Notes under the pieces: model-generated
The model's input: only the letters and a program-made list of their open reading frames with translations
What the model was told of the DNA's origin: nothing
The model's database searches: none
Shown here: positions 1-11,844 of the stretch, one piece after another
Numbering within the stretch: the stretch's first letter is position 1
Layout: the number at the start of each line of letters is the position of its first letter
Source of the DNA: Paramacrobiotus metropolitanus
Taxonomy: Eukaryota > Tardigrada > Eutardigrada > Parachela > Macrobiotidae
DNA: 64,000 nt
Assembly (NCBI RefSeq): GCF_019649055.1
Contig: NW_026570345.1
Span: 248,001 to 312,000, forward strand
Reading direction: 5' to 3'
Translations under genes and position numbers: made by a program

Positions 1-277
1 TACAGAACGCTATCGCAAGTTCGCAACAACAGCCTACAGCAGAAAAAAAGTGCTCGTCACAATAAAATTATTTCCTTGTTGACCTTTCATTGAATCGGTC
101 TTGCAATATCTTCGGCGAAAAAGCAAGAATGAGTTTTTTGTCCTCTTGTGATCTCCTTTAGTAATTAAGTGCTCTGCAATGCACATTTTATACTGCCCAC
201 AAAACTTTGCTCTGCAGTGCACTGTTAGACGATGAAATCGTTTTTGATGCATGCGTTGACAGATGTTCTGTCTGCAG

Positions 278-501
278 ATAAAAAACATAAAATTTCAACA
301 AATACGGAGCCAACCTAATCACCTTCCGGCACGGAGTACGACTTCGACTCAATCATGCACTACGATGACAAGGCTTTTGCGATTGACAAAGGTAACTGGA
401 CAATCAGACCCAAGGCGCCATGGCAGAATACGCCGATTGGTCAACGCGGTGGGATGAGCTACAACCACGCTGTGGAAGTACAAATGATGTACAAACAATA
501 G
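278..501 (+). pseudogene. 3' terminal exon of an astacin metalloprotease, frameshifted
   Basis: The last half of this stretch reads as the C-terminal end of an astacin (M12A) zinc protease. It shows YDFDSIMHY, which is the Met-turn with the conserved Met and the following zinc-sphere Tyr, then WTIRPK and a terminal MMYKQ before TAG at 499-501. Just upstream a different frame gives FNKYGANLIT, also typical of astacins immediately before the Met-turn. The two halves are out of frame by one base around 325-345, and the downstream frame has a TAA just before the join. A splice acceptor (CTGCAG) sits at 272-277. The HExxH exon would lie to the left, outside the window. It is either a decayed copy or carries a sequencing indel; I favour a relic. 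Confidence 0.6.
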
Positions 502-1617
502 GTGAAACTTAAAGCTTTTCAGCACCCTGCGCTCTGACGTCGCCGGAGCCAGTGTGCAGTATTAAGCCTTTTCTACTTCTGACATTTCAATCCTTAAACA
601 CCAACGACAAAAGTCGGTGCTTGTAAATCCCGGCTGAGGGTGTCAAAGATTGAGTTTTCCCTTTAAGCCAAAGACTGTCACGTTTTCCTGTTTCAAGCAT
701 TTACTACTTTTGTACCATGTTCAGACGTTACTACCATAACCACATCAAAATAAACTTCGTTCTTTATTATGTTCTGTTTCTTTTGGTTCAATCGGAGCAG
801 TACAATAACTTGCATAAAACCGCCTAAACGCAATAAAATTCTAACACTACCGTTCTAAAAATTTTGCAGACTTTTCCTTCAGTAGAGTTATTTCTTAAGC
901 AAGCAAATAGTTCTTGCCGATGGGCACTGGTCAGCTTGGATCATATCTGTTGCATCGTGAACAATGTTACGTGAATGCCTGCAAACTAGCTCGGTATCAA
1001 TTGCCACAGATTCAATTTTTATTATGCAGTTGAGTGAAAGAAGTCATCGTGCCATGCATATACCGTAAACTTATCCAACCACTTTTTTAAATTAATTCTG
1101 GCAAATATAGCATTTTCTTTTTGAAATTGCAACCGAAAGTCTATGTAAACTGCAACCACACCTTCGGACGTAGCAAAAATGGCATTTGATGATTTATTCG
1201 TAGAACTGCTAGTTTTTAACAGACCAAACGATTCCCGGATGCCATTACCAGTAATGGATTGCGAGGAATCCATAAACAGTTTGTCGCAAATAAACACCGC
1301 TTTACGATTTCCGGACCGCTTTTCTTGTATCCTAGAGAGGAACATGAAAGCAAATCTTTGAATCCAGGCAGCTTTACGGCATTAAAACTTTAATGCTGTT
1401 GGCAAGAGGGTTTGCGGCTATAGTGCACAGCCAGTTGAAAGCCGAGTGAAATGGCTGATGCGTTATCTTTGGTCGTAAAACGAAATGTCGTGCGCAAGAC
1501 GGCAGTGAACTCTTTGATAGCAGTTTCCGCAACGTTTATAAGCGAAGCAGTTGCAGCAATAAGGATAGTCTGCGGTTTGTCGGATGACTGATCGTATTTC
1601 CATATTACTGTTTTAAA
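502..1617. other. Intergenic, nothing recognised
   Basis: About 1.1 kb between the astacin fragment and the first CAP gene. Open frames on both strands (for example 1022-1345 and 1390-1665 minus) have no recognisable domain, no consistent splice structure and ordinary AT-rich composition. I see no tRNA, repeat array or transposon end here. The promoter of the CAP gene at 1618 must lie at its right edge, but no convincing TATA box stands out. Confidence 0.5.
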
Positions 1618-3072
1618 ATGAAGCTGCTTAGCGTGACCTTTATCCTGGCTCTTGGCTATGTGCAAGGTATATTTTTGTGACCTATCTGTGGTGCCATTAT
1701 TTAATCAGAATGTTCTATAGGCCAGGTGGTGGATACCTCCATTAGCTCGGTGCAGCAGGCCATTGTGAGCCAGCACAACAACCTCCGCCGTCAAAAACCG
1801 TCAACCGCTATGTTCCAGATATCATGGGATGCGGAAACCGCGGACCGTGCACAGCAATGGGTGAACAAATGCAATTATGCGCATCCTCAGTATGGAACTT
1901 CTGATTATGACACATACATGAAGACATCCAGTAAGGGTCCAAAACTAGATTAATGATATGGCTTTACAACTCAAGTAATCAATATACTGGAAAGCAGCAC
2001 CTTTTCTTGTGAACTTCCATACATTCGCGATAAGCTGATACAATCAGATTTTAGCTTCTTCAATATTAAAAGAGTTAAAAAAATCTGATGAGTACGATCC
2101 AAAATATTTGCTTTGCTTCTACAAGAAATGTTTCGGGAAATGCCCACCAGATTTACTTAAAACGTTACAATGACGTATTATGTGAAATCGTTCCAAGATT
2201 ACTTTGTACATCATTATAATTATTACTATTGCGTCAGTCGAAAAACAAGTTTAAAAACATCGCGTTTACTTGATTATTAACGCAGTAGAAATTGCAGTCT
2301 TTCTTAATATTGTTGTTTTTTTCTTAGAATATTCTCTTGGTCAGAATATCGCCAAGAGCAGCAACGTCCTTAGCTGGAGCGATATTGTTAACCTGTGGTA
2401 CAACGAGGTTAACAGTTTTACATTGGGTCAGAGCACCAGCGCCATGGTCGGTCATTACACACAGGTAAGATGCGCTCATGTTGTTTGATGAACTCAAAGA
2501 CTGATGAACTGAGTAATTTCATCCTACAGATTGTGTGGAACACAACGTTTCTTCTGGGATGTGGATACAAAAATTGTGGATCTTTCAATTTTTATGCATG
2601 CGATTATGCTCCAGCGTGAGTATCAGCCTTCCTTACCTTAAGCAGTTTCGCAGTTTTCTGGCTACCTCTACGGTAGATAAGAGCGTATCAATTTTTATCT
2701 CGTAACGCGAGTTAATGGTACTATTATTAATATATTAACATTGTGACCTTTCAGTGGTAACGTTGTGCCTAACCAGTACAATCCGTACGAAGCCGGCACA
2801 CCCTGCGCTAAATGCCCGACAGCCTGCACCAGCAACCTCTGCAGTAAGCCAATTTCTTGGTTGTACAAAATATCACTTTTCTCTATTGCATCGGTTAAAT
2901 TGTTATAGCCAATCCGTGCCCATACACGAACGAATACAGCAACTGCGACAAACCAGACGGGGACTACGATGCGCTCTTCCCCGACGGATGCGACAATGCA
3001 CCGGACTACCTAGCCGACTACAAGCAGTACTGTCAAGCGACGTGCAACTGCAAGGGAACCCTGTTGTACTAA
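1618..3072 (+). CDS. Secreted CAP/SCP-domain protein 1
   Basis: Six exons: 1618-1666, 1721-1930, 2328-2464, 2530-2615, 2755-2843, 2909-3072 (735 nt, 244 aa). A signal peptide (MKLLSVTFILALGYVQG) is followed by a CAP (SCP/TAPS, CRISP-like) domain: QHNNLRR start, SWDAETADRAQQW, CNYAHP, GQNIAKSS, GHYTQ then IVW from the next exon, and the closing CGYKNCGSFNFYACDY signature. After it comes a Cys-rich tail (PCAKCPTAC, then about 50 residues with six further Cys) resembling a CRISP/ShKT-type module. All introns are GT-AG with phases 1,1,0,2,1. CAP proteins are secreted and act in defence, venom, reproduction or sterol binding; which applies here cannot be told. It faces its paralog at 4679-6445, which has the same exon plan. 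Confidence 0.9.
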
Positions 3073-3320
3073 ATGGCTGACCGTATAGGCTGCATGCATC
3101 CAAGGATCATGCTGGTCCACCTGACTTCGCCTTGATTATAGCCCGATTTAGCACTACTGTTTTTCTTGACGACTGCGCTTTCATTGTTTCCCACGAACAT
3201 TGTAACCAAAAATGGCTCAAAATCTAAATTTTTCGCTTAATGTTTGTTGATTCTCAAGGGTCATAAATCCATAGAGGTATGCAATGTTCGACGTGTCAGC
3301 TGACGTAAGTGGAATAACTA

Positions 3321-3326
3321 AATAAA
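3321..3326 (+). terminator. Polyadenylation signal of CAP gene 1
   Basis: An AATAAA hexamer lies about 250 bases after the stop codon of the CAP gene and before any sign of the convergent gene. It is the first canonical signal downstream on this strand. Confidence 0.45.
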
Positions 3327-4678
3327 GGGCACGAGTTCGAACTAGTAACAGAATAAATGTTCAGTTGAACTTAAAACTTGAAATAAGATTGTTGTAGCAG
3401 AGGCAGAGGGAATTAATCAGTGGAGGATTGCAGTTTATCTTGGTCAGACAGCGTTTTTATTACATATATACAGATGGTGCGTCTGTCGCCAGAACGTCTT
3501 CAAACGTTTTTGTCCGTTTGCAGCGGCCTTTTTCCCAATACCGACGCGCGTCTTGGTGCCGTCTTCCCACGGTCCGTAAGTCGAACAGGACTCAGGCCGT
3601 TAGATAAGGTTGTGTCACGCCTACCACGGCCAGTAAAAGCCATGCGTACATAAAGTTACCTGTTTCGAATAATTCTCCGCCGTTCCGGCATTTAAAATTA
3701 GTGACGTGGATTCAACCTAAGCGGTTGTTGTATCCATATAGGTGGTCAATGGCATAATAACGCGGCAAGAGTGATAACATCCGGTCTCTTGTAAATTTTA
3801 ATTGATCTATCCTACAGCTACATGAAAAACCATCCATCGTGCATGGAAAACCGGCTGTTATTAGCCCGGATCGATCTTGGCGCTCATGCGACCGGGTCTA
3901 GCAGGTTGTAGTCCCGCAGTTTTCGCAATGAATTTCCAGTTCCAGCAACTTAAAACGTGGATTTCGTCTATGCCTAGAATATAAGCATTTTAATTAATTT
4001 AAAGTTACTTGGGTTACAGGTTTTTCTTTTCGACCGAAAATAAATAACTACTTGTACTTGAGGTTGCTGAATAGAAACGTCTCCGTCATTTTACACAACG
4101 ATTAACTTTTCTAAGAAACGCAAAGCGTATTATAAGTTTATAACACAAGTTAGACAATCACACTAACAAAATCAGTCGCTAAATTGTATCGTTAAAATAT
4201 TGCCTCTTAGCGCAATTTTACATCGAAGTATTTTGAAACTAACCAGAAAACCGTTTAGCAGTATGCGGCCTGCTACATTTTTTTTTATTTTGAGTTAAAT
4301 AATAATGCCAACCTTACTATCAAAAACTGATTTGTATATTTCAAAGGCAAACTTAATAACCGGGATCATGCATAGTAGAATGCAACTTTTTATAACGAAT
4401 CGCGACAACCGCTTTATGGCAATTAGAGGATTTTATTGCCGGGGAGGTCACTGAAAATAAATACTGTATACAGCCAGAGGTATCAGATACTAACAAGAAT
4501 CCATAATAAGCCTGTACATTGCAATAGATATAACTATCAGAAAATAACACACTCACGTCTCACTCAAAAACAAAATTTGACTATAGTTGCAAACTAAACC
4601 GTACTCCGTAATCGACCGCACATTTAGTTTGGGCAGATCTGCAGTGAATGCACAGCAAAACGGTAAACCATTGTACAA
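3327..4678. other. Intergenic between convergent CAP genes
   Basis: This 1.35 kb spacer separates the 3' ends of the two CAP genes. A short open frame at 3420-3653 plus has no recognisable features. The right part is AT-rich. I see no transposon ends or coding exons. Confidence 0.5.
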
Positions 4679-6445
4679 TTAGTCGTAGAGCTTCGTGCCG
4701 AAACAGTTGCATGTGGCAGCGCAGTACTGCTTAAAGCTCTGCAAAAACGATGCGGCGTTGGCGCATCCTTTGGGGAAGAGGGCGTTGCTGCCCTGGCAGG
4801 TCCGTTCACAGTTGCAGTACTGATTGGTGTAGGTACAAGGGTTGGCTGCGATAAAAGCATTAATCAATAACAGACCAATTTTTCCAAGAAATGGTTTTAC
4901 CATTTCATTAATTTTTATTGATTTATAACAAATGCAACCGCTACCACGGTTAAAAAATTACTTCGATAAAATAAACCATCACTGTTAAATAACATTATTA
5001 ATTAGTAAAACAAAATCTATAAAATAAAAATTGTAACATGAAAATATTAAATAAAATAACATTACTGACAATGAAAGATTAGCGGCTACTGCCGAAATGA
5101 AATACTGAACGATGCAGCAGCCAAAAAAGATCATGTAGCGGAACAAAAAAGGTTAAGGAACATTATGAATTAACTTTTTGTTTCTATAACTTACTGCATA
5201 ATCCGTTATCGCAGGCGGTTGGGCATTTGGCACAGGCTTTACCGGCTTCGTACGGGCTGTACTGGCGCGGAACAACGTTACCTCTGCAAAATCGTTGAAA
5301 CTTATAATTAGTTAGCAAACGTTGTGGCGTAATTAAGCCGCAGAGATGAGGGATATAGTACGTACGCTGGAGCGTAGTCGCAAACGTAAAAGTGGAAACT
5401 TCCGCAGTTTTTGTATCCACATCCGAGGAAAAATGTGGTATTCCACATAATCTACAATGGAAAAACATCTTTATCATTACCGTGGCCTTGAAAATCTTTC
5501 AAGGAATTTTGAGCGCCTCCAGATTTTGCTCCAGATCTTGAGTACCAGCGTACTTTTACAATACTGTACTTATGGTGATAAGAATCCCGTACCTGGGTGT
5601 AATGGCCGACTGTGGCGGTGGTGCTCTGACCCAGTGTGAAGCTGTTAATCTCATTGTACCACAGATTGATGATGCCGCTCCATGACATGACATTGCTGCT
5701 TTTGGCGATATTCTGACCCAGTGTATACTCTGTAAAACACAGCATCGTAATGATTGTACTGAAGCAGATTGCAAAAATATTTTATTGTTTTTATTGGGAC
5801 ATTTTTACCCATCCAATCTAAGATAAAACAAATAAAAAATTTATTACGTTCAATCCTTTATAAATTGATTTTGCACACGTCTCCATTAGTAAAAGAGAAC
5901 GAAAAAGTCGTAAAAGCCGAACCGTATATTGACGTACAACGTATATCTAAATAACATTAAATTTTATTTCCGAATTCCTACAAGGTTAGAAATATGTAAT
6001 ATGTACGCTTTATGTGCTAAATAATTTACAGAAAAATCTGGATGTTGGAATGTTTCCTTACTGCTTGCTCACTTACTATTACATTATGACTTTATGAGGT
6101 CTGTCTACAGACTTACTGGACGTCTTCATGTAGGTGTTGTAATCGGAAGAGCCCTGCACAGGATGCGCATAGTTGCACTTATTGGCCCATGCCTGGGCGC
6201 GGTCCGCAGTCTCCGCATCCCACGACAACTTCAGCATACCAGTGGAGGGTTTCTCGCGGCGGGCGTTGTTGTGCTGATCCAGAATGGCTTTTTGCACCGA
6301 CGCAACGGACGTATCCACCACGGTTTGACCTAATCGAAAATCTCTGTATAAAATAAAATGCGACTGCGCTCTAATTCTAAAACTTGCACAAACCTTGTAG
6401 GCAACCAAAGGTCATCATCAGGACCAGAACTACTAAATTCTGCAT
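4679..6445 (-). CDS. Secreted CAP/SCP-domain protein 2
   Basis: Six exons read on the minus strand: 6445-6394, 6329-6117, 5729-5593, 5451-5366, 5283-5195, 4845-4679 (744 nt, 247 aa). The signal peptide is MQNLVVLVLMMTFGCLQG. The CAP domain shows QHNNARREKP, SWDAETADRAQAW, CNYAHPVQ, GQNIAKSS, GHYTQ and CGYKNCGSFHFYVCDYAP. The Cys-rich tail has PCTYTNQYCNCERTC and CAATCNC. Exons 3, 4 and 5 are exactly as long as those of the 1618-3072 gene, and every intron phase matches, so the two are tail-to-tail duplicates. Intron 3 (5730-6116) and the other introns have diverged completely in sequence. A secreted extracellular product is expected. Confidence 0.9.
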
Positions 6446-8187
6446 TGTGAGTAGTGAATAAAAATGGTTGAAATTTAGAAGAAACTTGTTGCACGAAGCA
6501 AAGAGCGAATCAACTGATCAGGCAGCGTCAATTAACTGTTGCAGAAAAATGTAAAGTGTGGAACTGATTTGTCGAGCGGCTGATACGGACCTTTAAATAC
6601 AGAGACTACTAGCTTCCGGATTTCATTGTCAATAGCTGTGAAACGGTTTTATTGTTGATTTTAGTGAATGAGTTATCCGATTGCGGAGTTTCTTGTAAAT
6701 GCCAGGCTGTGATGAATCGTTAAGGAAGAAGTTACGCACTACGCTAGATTTTTATGCCCGGCCTTATCAGAATGAATCGGCGTTTATGATCTACGGTGGC
6801 GATACGGTTGTAGTATTGTAGCGGTTCATCTCTACGTAAAGAATACACACAATAAACTCTTATCAGCACAAGGCATGCAGCGCCAAGAAACGATATTTTT
6901 AAAGGCAAAACGGTGCTATTTGTATCAAGTTTTAAGGAAATGTTTGGGCGGCAGTGCACAACAGGTTCATCATACAGCAGTTTCCGGTAACGTTGCGCGC
7001 ACGACACTGTTCTAGAATGATTTAATGCGGCAAATTATTCTGGGAATACCGCTGATAGAAGGATAATTTTGGTCGTTTTTGTCGCTTTGCGTCATGTTTG
7101 TGTTCATCTTGCCGAAGTATTAAAATTACAGCTAACGCAGTCGATAAATAAGTCATAATATTAACCCCAATAACCTTTCTTGAGTTGTGCAGGCCTGCAG
7201 GGTAAAAAAGTTATTCCAATCTTTTGATGCTTAATATGCCGGCTGGCAAGGCGCAACTTTTCGTGCTTTTTTATTAATGTAATGCTTGAAAACTTAATTT
7301 AGTTTCGAGCGAAACGTGAAAATTTGTTTCACTTTTGTGACTGCATAATGTAACTATTAACTATGTTATTAACTTTTTGCGCTTGACCTGTTGATCAATG
7401 CCAAGTTGAAAAACAGTTGCGCGGTGTGCAAGCAAAGCGCAGACAAAGTACAAACAGCGCAATAATCCATGATTCTATCTCACAGAAACAGCAAAACTAA
7501 GTACGAGTGCATTCAGTTTCAATTGCGTTATGCATAACCCAGAGGAACAGCAAGCATAGAAAAATATTTTAATATGGAACAGCAAACATAGAAAAATATT
7601 TCTTTTTTACAATTCTAATAAAATTACCGCTTGCGTCCGGTATATTGTTGAATGGATTGCACGTAAAGGTGCATGTTTTCGGCGTTATGGTCAAATGGTT
7701 TATGACATGTAACTTGGTCATGTACATGCGCATTTAACTATGTACGTGTGTACACACACTCCCCTATGTCTATTAAGTGACAAGTATTGTCAGGCGGCGG
7801 TGAATCTATTGTCCTGTAACCTTTACATTCGTAATACATCACTTGTACATACTTCCGCAACTAATGCCGCTGACAGCAGACGGCTTCCGTGACCACTCTA
7901 GATCTGCTGATGGGTCCAGTGACCAGTAGTTATTCAAAATTACTCTAAATTTTCTTTCCAATGACAAATTAATTGCTATAATTTCCTGTATAATAGTTAA
8001 CTCGAAAAAAGCTGTCATCATAAGATCAACATAACCGGCGAGAATGATTGATTTATAAGCGAAGACAGCCAGGCTTATACTGCCGCATATATACCGGTAT
8101 ATGCGAGGTCTCTTTGGCACAACTTCCGCACAGCGGATATACCAATTTGTTGATGTTCCATCCGGGATAGTGATTTGCGGGATAGGT
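6446..8187. other. Intergenic, promoter side of CAP gene 2
   Basis: About 1.7 kb with no recognised gene. A minus-strand TATTTAAA near 6592-6601 could be the TATA element of CAP gene 2, about 150 bases before its ATG. Open frames such as 6744-7007 minus and 7839-8120 minus have no recognisable domain. Confidence 0.4.
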
Positions 8188-9162
8188 TTAACCTTGCGTG
8201 GGGAACCGGCTGATCAGTGCCAGACCCAGCAGCGTCATCAGACCCAGTTCAGCGGTGCTGGCTTGATTGTTCTGCTGCTGCTGCGGCCACCAGTGGTGGT
8301 GCCGGTTGCGCAGGGCCAGCAGCGCTAGCCAGCTGTTGTCTTGCTGCAAAGGTAGCGTTTTTATTAGTAAAGTATAATTTGGCTTTCTTGATAATTTTTT
8401 ATGATAGAGTACACAATTCACGATACTAAATAAAACTGGTTTACAGCAATGAATATTCTCTGGAAAAGTCCTCATTCAACGGGAGTTTTAATTAATTTTT
8501 CCTTATAGTAAAATAATTTAAATAATTAAATACCTAAACATTTAAACATAAATAGATCGCAAACACATTTACTATTAATTAAGAAAAGCTTTACCAACAA
8601 ATTAAAGTTTTACTAACGAGTAACGAAAATTATTAACGGGGAAGATTTATTTAGCTTACTAAAAAAATTAGACATAATTCAATCATGCCAACAAAACTGA
8701 ACAAATAAAAAAATGTTATTAAATTATACGTGTACTTACATGGCCCCACCCCCATCCCCATCCACCGCCATACCCGCCTCCGCCGCCGTAATCCCTGGCC
8801 GTGCGGTTGAACACCATACTGGCGAGCTCACTGAAGCTGGCGTTCAGCGGCAGACCGTCCGTGAGATTCATCGCCCGCCCCAGCTGCACCAACCGCGCCA
8901 GGGAGTTATTGATCAACATGGGGTTCATCCCGGCCCGCAACTCCTGCACTCGCTCCATCCACTCGCTATCGTTCAGCTTCCCATCGCGGACTTTCTCCAA
9001 CCAGGCGTCCACGGCCGAAGTATTCCCATCCGCTGGCGGAGCGATGGGATTCCGGGCGGCTAGAAGGTTACGGAGGTTGTTCAGATCCGGAATAATACTC
9101 CATACGGATGCCGATAGGAGGATACCGGATAGGGCGATGTTAATAATACTCCGCAGTTTCAT
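8188..9162 (-). CDS. Orphan secreted protein, Gly/Trp-rich junction and His/Trp/Gln-rich tail
   Basis: Two exons, 9162-8740 and 8343-8188 (579 nt, 192 aa), joined by a phase-0 GT-AG intron (CAT|GTAAGT ... TTTGCAG|CAA). The N-terminus is a clear signal peptide (MKLRSIINIALSGILLSA). The middle is a soluble, probably helical region of about 100 residues with AWLEKVRDGKL and RVQELRAGMNP. Exon 1 ends in GGGGGYGGGWGWGWGH. Exon 2 continues with RNRHHHWWPQQQQNN and a hydrophobic end (LGLMTLLGLALISRF). I do not recognise a family. The His/Trp/Gly composition could suit a matrix or metal-binding secreted protein, which is only a guess. The antisense frame over exon 1 is a shadow. Confidence 0.7.
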
Positions 9163-10468
9163 GGTGATAATCCCAGGCGTAAATACCCAGAATAAGAAGT
9201 TTTATCAAAAACCAAGGAGAGATGTGGTTCAACTAATTGATAGTTTGTTGTTGTAAGGATTTAAATAATGCTCTATTTCAATTTGCTTTTTAATTGGGTT
9301 ACCCAGTATTATACTTTCTTATTAGAAAATTAGTCAATTAATTGTGGTTGTACTTGAACGTTGTTTGCGATGATGCGCCGATGTACAAAGCCATGATGTG
9401 TACGATGCATGTACACCGTCAAGGTTAAGTGGGTAAATGTATCACTCACACGCACGGCAATGGTGGGAAAGAACGTCCGCTCAAACAGACCGTAAATGCC
9501 GGTTAGTACGCTGTGTGCTAATCAAGGTTGCCCATAATTGATCATGAGCTGTTTTACTTTTTCTGTCTCACTGAGTTTCTCTTCTTTTAATTAATTTGCA
9601 GATTTCCGTGTAATCAATTTACCAGCACAACTGCGCGTATGATGGAAATGGATTAAATGTTAAATAAGTACAATACAAGTACCATATGTACTCTTTACGT
9701 ATAGCAACAATAAACAAAAATTATTTAGAACTAAACAGCAAATTACTAAGTTGTACCTGGTCTTATTTTCCCACATTTTTCATATTGTTTTCGATTTCTT
9801 AACGTACTTTTGTATTGTACCTTATGTACTGCTTAATTTGTTCTGGGTGGACTGCAGCCAGGTGAAAGGTGTCAATAACTTTCATACAAGTGTATCCGTA
9901 AAATTTTGGTAACAGGAATACAGTATTAATACTGTATTTTTTTATTTTTTACCGAATTTTTAGGTTTCTAGAACTTCTTAAATTTTTTGTTAATAGTTTT
10001 TGCCGTTCATTTTAACAAATTTGTCATGCTGGTACCGCTAACCAAACATTTCTCCACAAACAACTATTTCATTGGTTTTTATTGATATAAATAGCTATAT
10101 GCGGTACATATGATATAGTGCGAATGTATATACAGAATAATTCCCGAAAAAAATGCCCGCCATGGACAAAAAACCATAACAAATCGTAAATAAAAGCCTC
10201 TGGACAGAGCAGACCGCCAACGGAAGCAGCAAGTATAAACAGGGGAGCAAACACAACCTCTCCATTATCAATCCGGCCTTCATCCTCCGCAACGCAGGAG
10301 CAGCAAGAAAGGTCAACACATGTATACAAGTACAGACGCAATATACACGACAAGCACGTACGTGGAGTGTGGAACAAAAAAAAAGAAAACCAAAAAAACC
10401 ACCGCGCGGCGCCACAAATAAAATACTCTCTGGATATCTCTAGCGCGACCGCCCGCCGGGGGCCGCTT
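9163..10468. other. Intergenic, nothing recognised
   Basis: AT-rich spacer of 1.3 kb between the promoter side of the orphan secreted gene and the 3' end of the bZIP gene. It probably holds the bZIP 3'UTR at its right end. The minus-strand frames 10069-10415 look like UTR or spacer, with no domain. Confidence 0.4.
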
Positions 10469-11844
10469 TCACTGCAGGTGCGCCGGCAGTGTCAGTTGGC
10501 CGATGTAGCGCGACAGAGTGGCGGTCTGGTGTTGGGCATGCTGCTGGCGTTTCTGCAGGAGCATGTTTTTTAACGCTTCCGCTTCGTCCCGCAGGGTGGT
10601 CAGTTGTGCTTTGAGGACGGCGTTCTCCTTCTCCAGGTAGCAGGCGCGCATGGCGATCTCGTCTTCGCGGGCTTTGCGGAAATCCCGGGATTTTTTGGCT
10701 GCGTAGTTGTTCCGTCGCCGGCGCTCGTAGTATTTGTCGTCTTTCTGTTCGGATGGGATTGGCTTCTTCTCGCTCCGTTGGCGCCGGCTGGAGGTGGAGC
10801 TGGCGCTGGAGTTCATCGAGGAGATGGCGCGAATCAGTACGGGATTGGCTGTAAATAAAAAAGGCAATTAAACAAGGCATTTGATTAGTAGGTTCACATA
10901 TCTGTAATTTTAATTTGAAGATGTACGTATAAAGTTCTGCTTCAGATAAATACTGATATTTTTCCAAGCATATCGTTACATGTTTACTAATTATTCATAT
11001 CTCAGCTGGCAATTTACTGTGATTGTTGAAGTAACAAAATGCAAAGGAATATTGTGGAAATAAATAAAACAAATAAAAAAAGAAAATAATTTATAGTAAC
11101 AAGAAACCCGAGAATTTTTTCGATTTAGAAATGACTGGAACAAAACCGTTTATAATTTTTAGAATAGGTAAGAAACGATAGATTATAGAATCATGCAAGA
11201 GTGGGCAACGCCAATTCACCTTCAGCGAGGGGATCGGCGGCGCCGAAGCTGGTGAGATGATTCAATGCATCGAATGTGTTGGGAAAGGGGCGCTTTTCGC
11301 GACGCACCACTTGTGGTTTAATCAGACCGGGATCGGTGAACTGACCGGTGGAGGTATCGTACTGCAGTAGTATTTGTGCCGGCTGACCGTGGAAGTCGAC
11401 AATACTACCGGCCGGGGATCCGGATCCATCGGATCCGCTCATCGAATCATCTTCCGCGCTTCCTGGATGAAAGAGGAAAAGACAACTTAAAACACGGCAC
11501 ACATAGGACAGTTCAAACTTAAAAGCAGGAAAAGTGAGCGAAGCCAGCAACAAAAAAATTAAACATAAAGAGAAGAGTTTTGATTAATGTGCAATGTATG
11601 GTATTTATTACCGTTGCATCATCATTCTTTGTGTATTTATAAATGTCTTAAAAATGTTGTATAATGCGAACGTACATCGAAGTATCGTTTGCCTAACCTT
11701 TAATAACAGTTCCAGTAAAATTATGCAACAGCGATGATACATAAATGATAATATACCTCGGCATAATACTGTCTTTCCTGTAATTTTAATATGGAGGAAA
11801 ACACGCGGAGGATTCCCATTACCGAACACGCGTGACTCTTGCAT
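10469..11844 (-). CDS. PAR/CES-2-family bZIP transcription factor
   Basis: Three exons, 11844-11823, 11462-11220 and 10848-10469 (645 nt, 214 aa). The last exon carries the bZIP: KDDKYYERRRRNNYAAKKSRD is the basic region with the N-x-x-A-A-x-x-S-R DNA-contact signature, followed by RKAREDEIAMRACYLEKENA and a leucine zipper (L in YLEKE, VLKAQL, LRDEAEAL, LLQKR). The YxERRRxNN start and the conserved stretch before the zipper are specific to the HLF/TEF/CES-2/Giant (PAR-like) group. Exon 2 is an acidic/Ser-Gly stretch then QVVRREKRPFPN, where PAR proteins have their proline/acidic domain. The exon 2-3 junction (GAA G|GTGAAT, phase 1) is well supported. The 22-nt first exon with ATG at 11844 is inferred from phase and a GTAATG donor, so the start is the weak point. 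It is a nuclear regulator. Confidence 0.8.
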
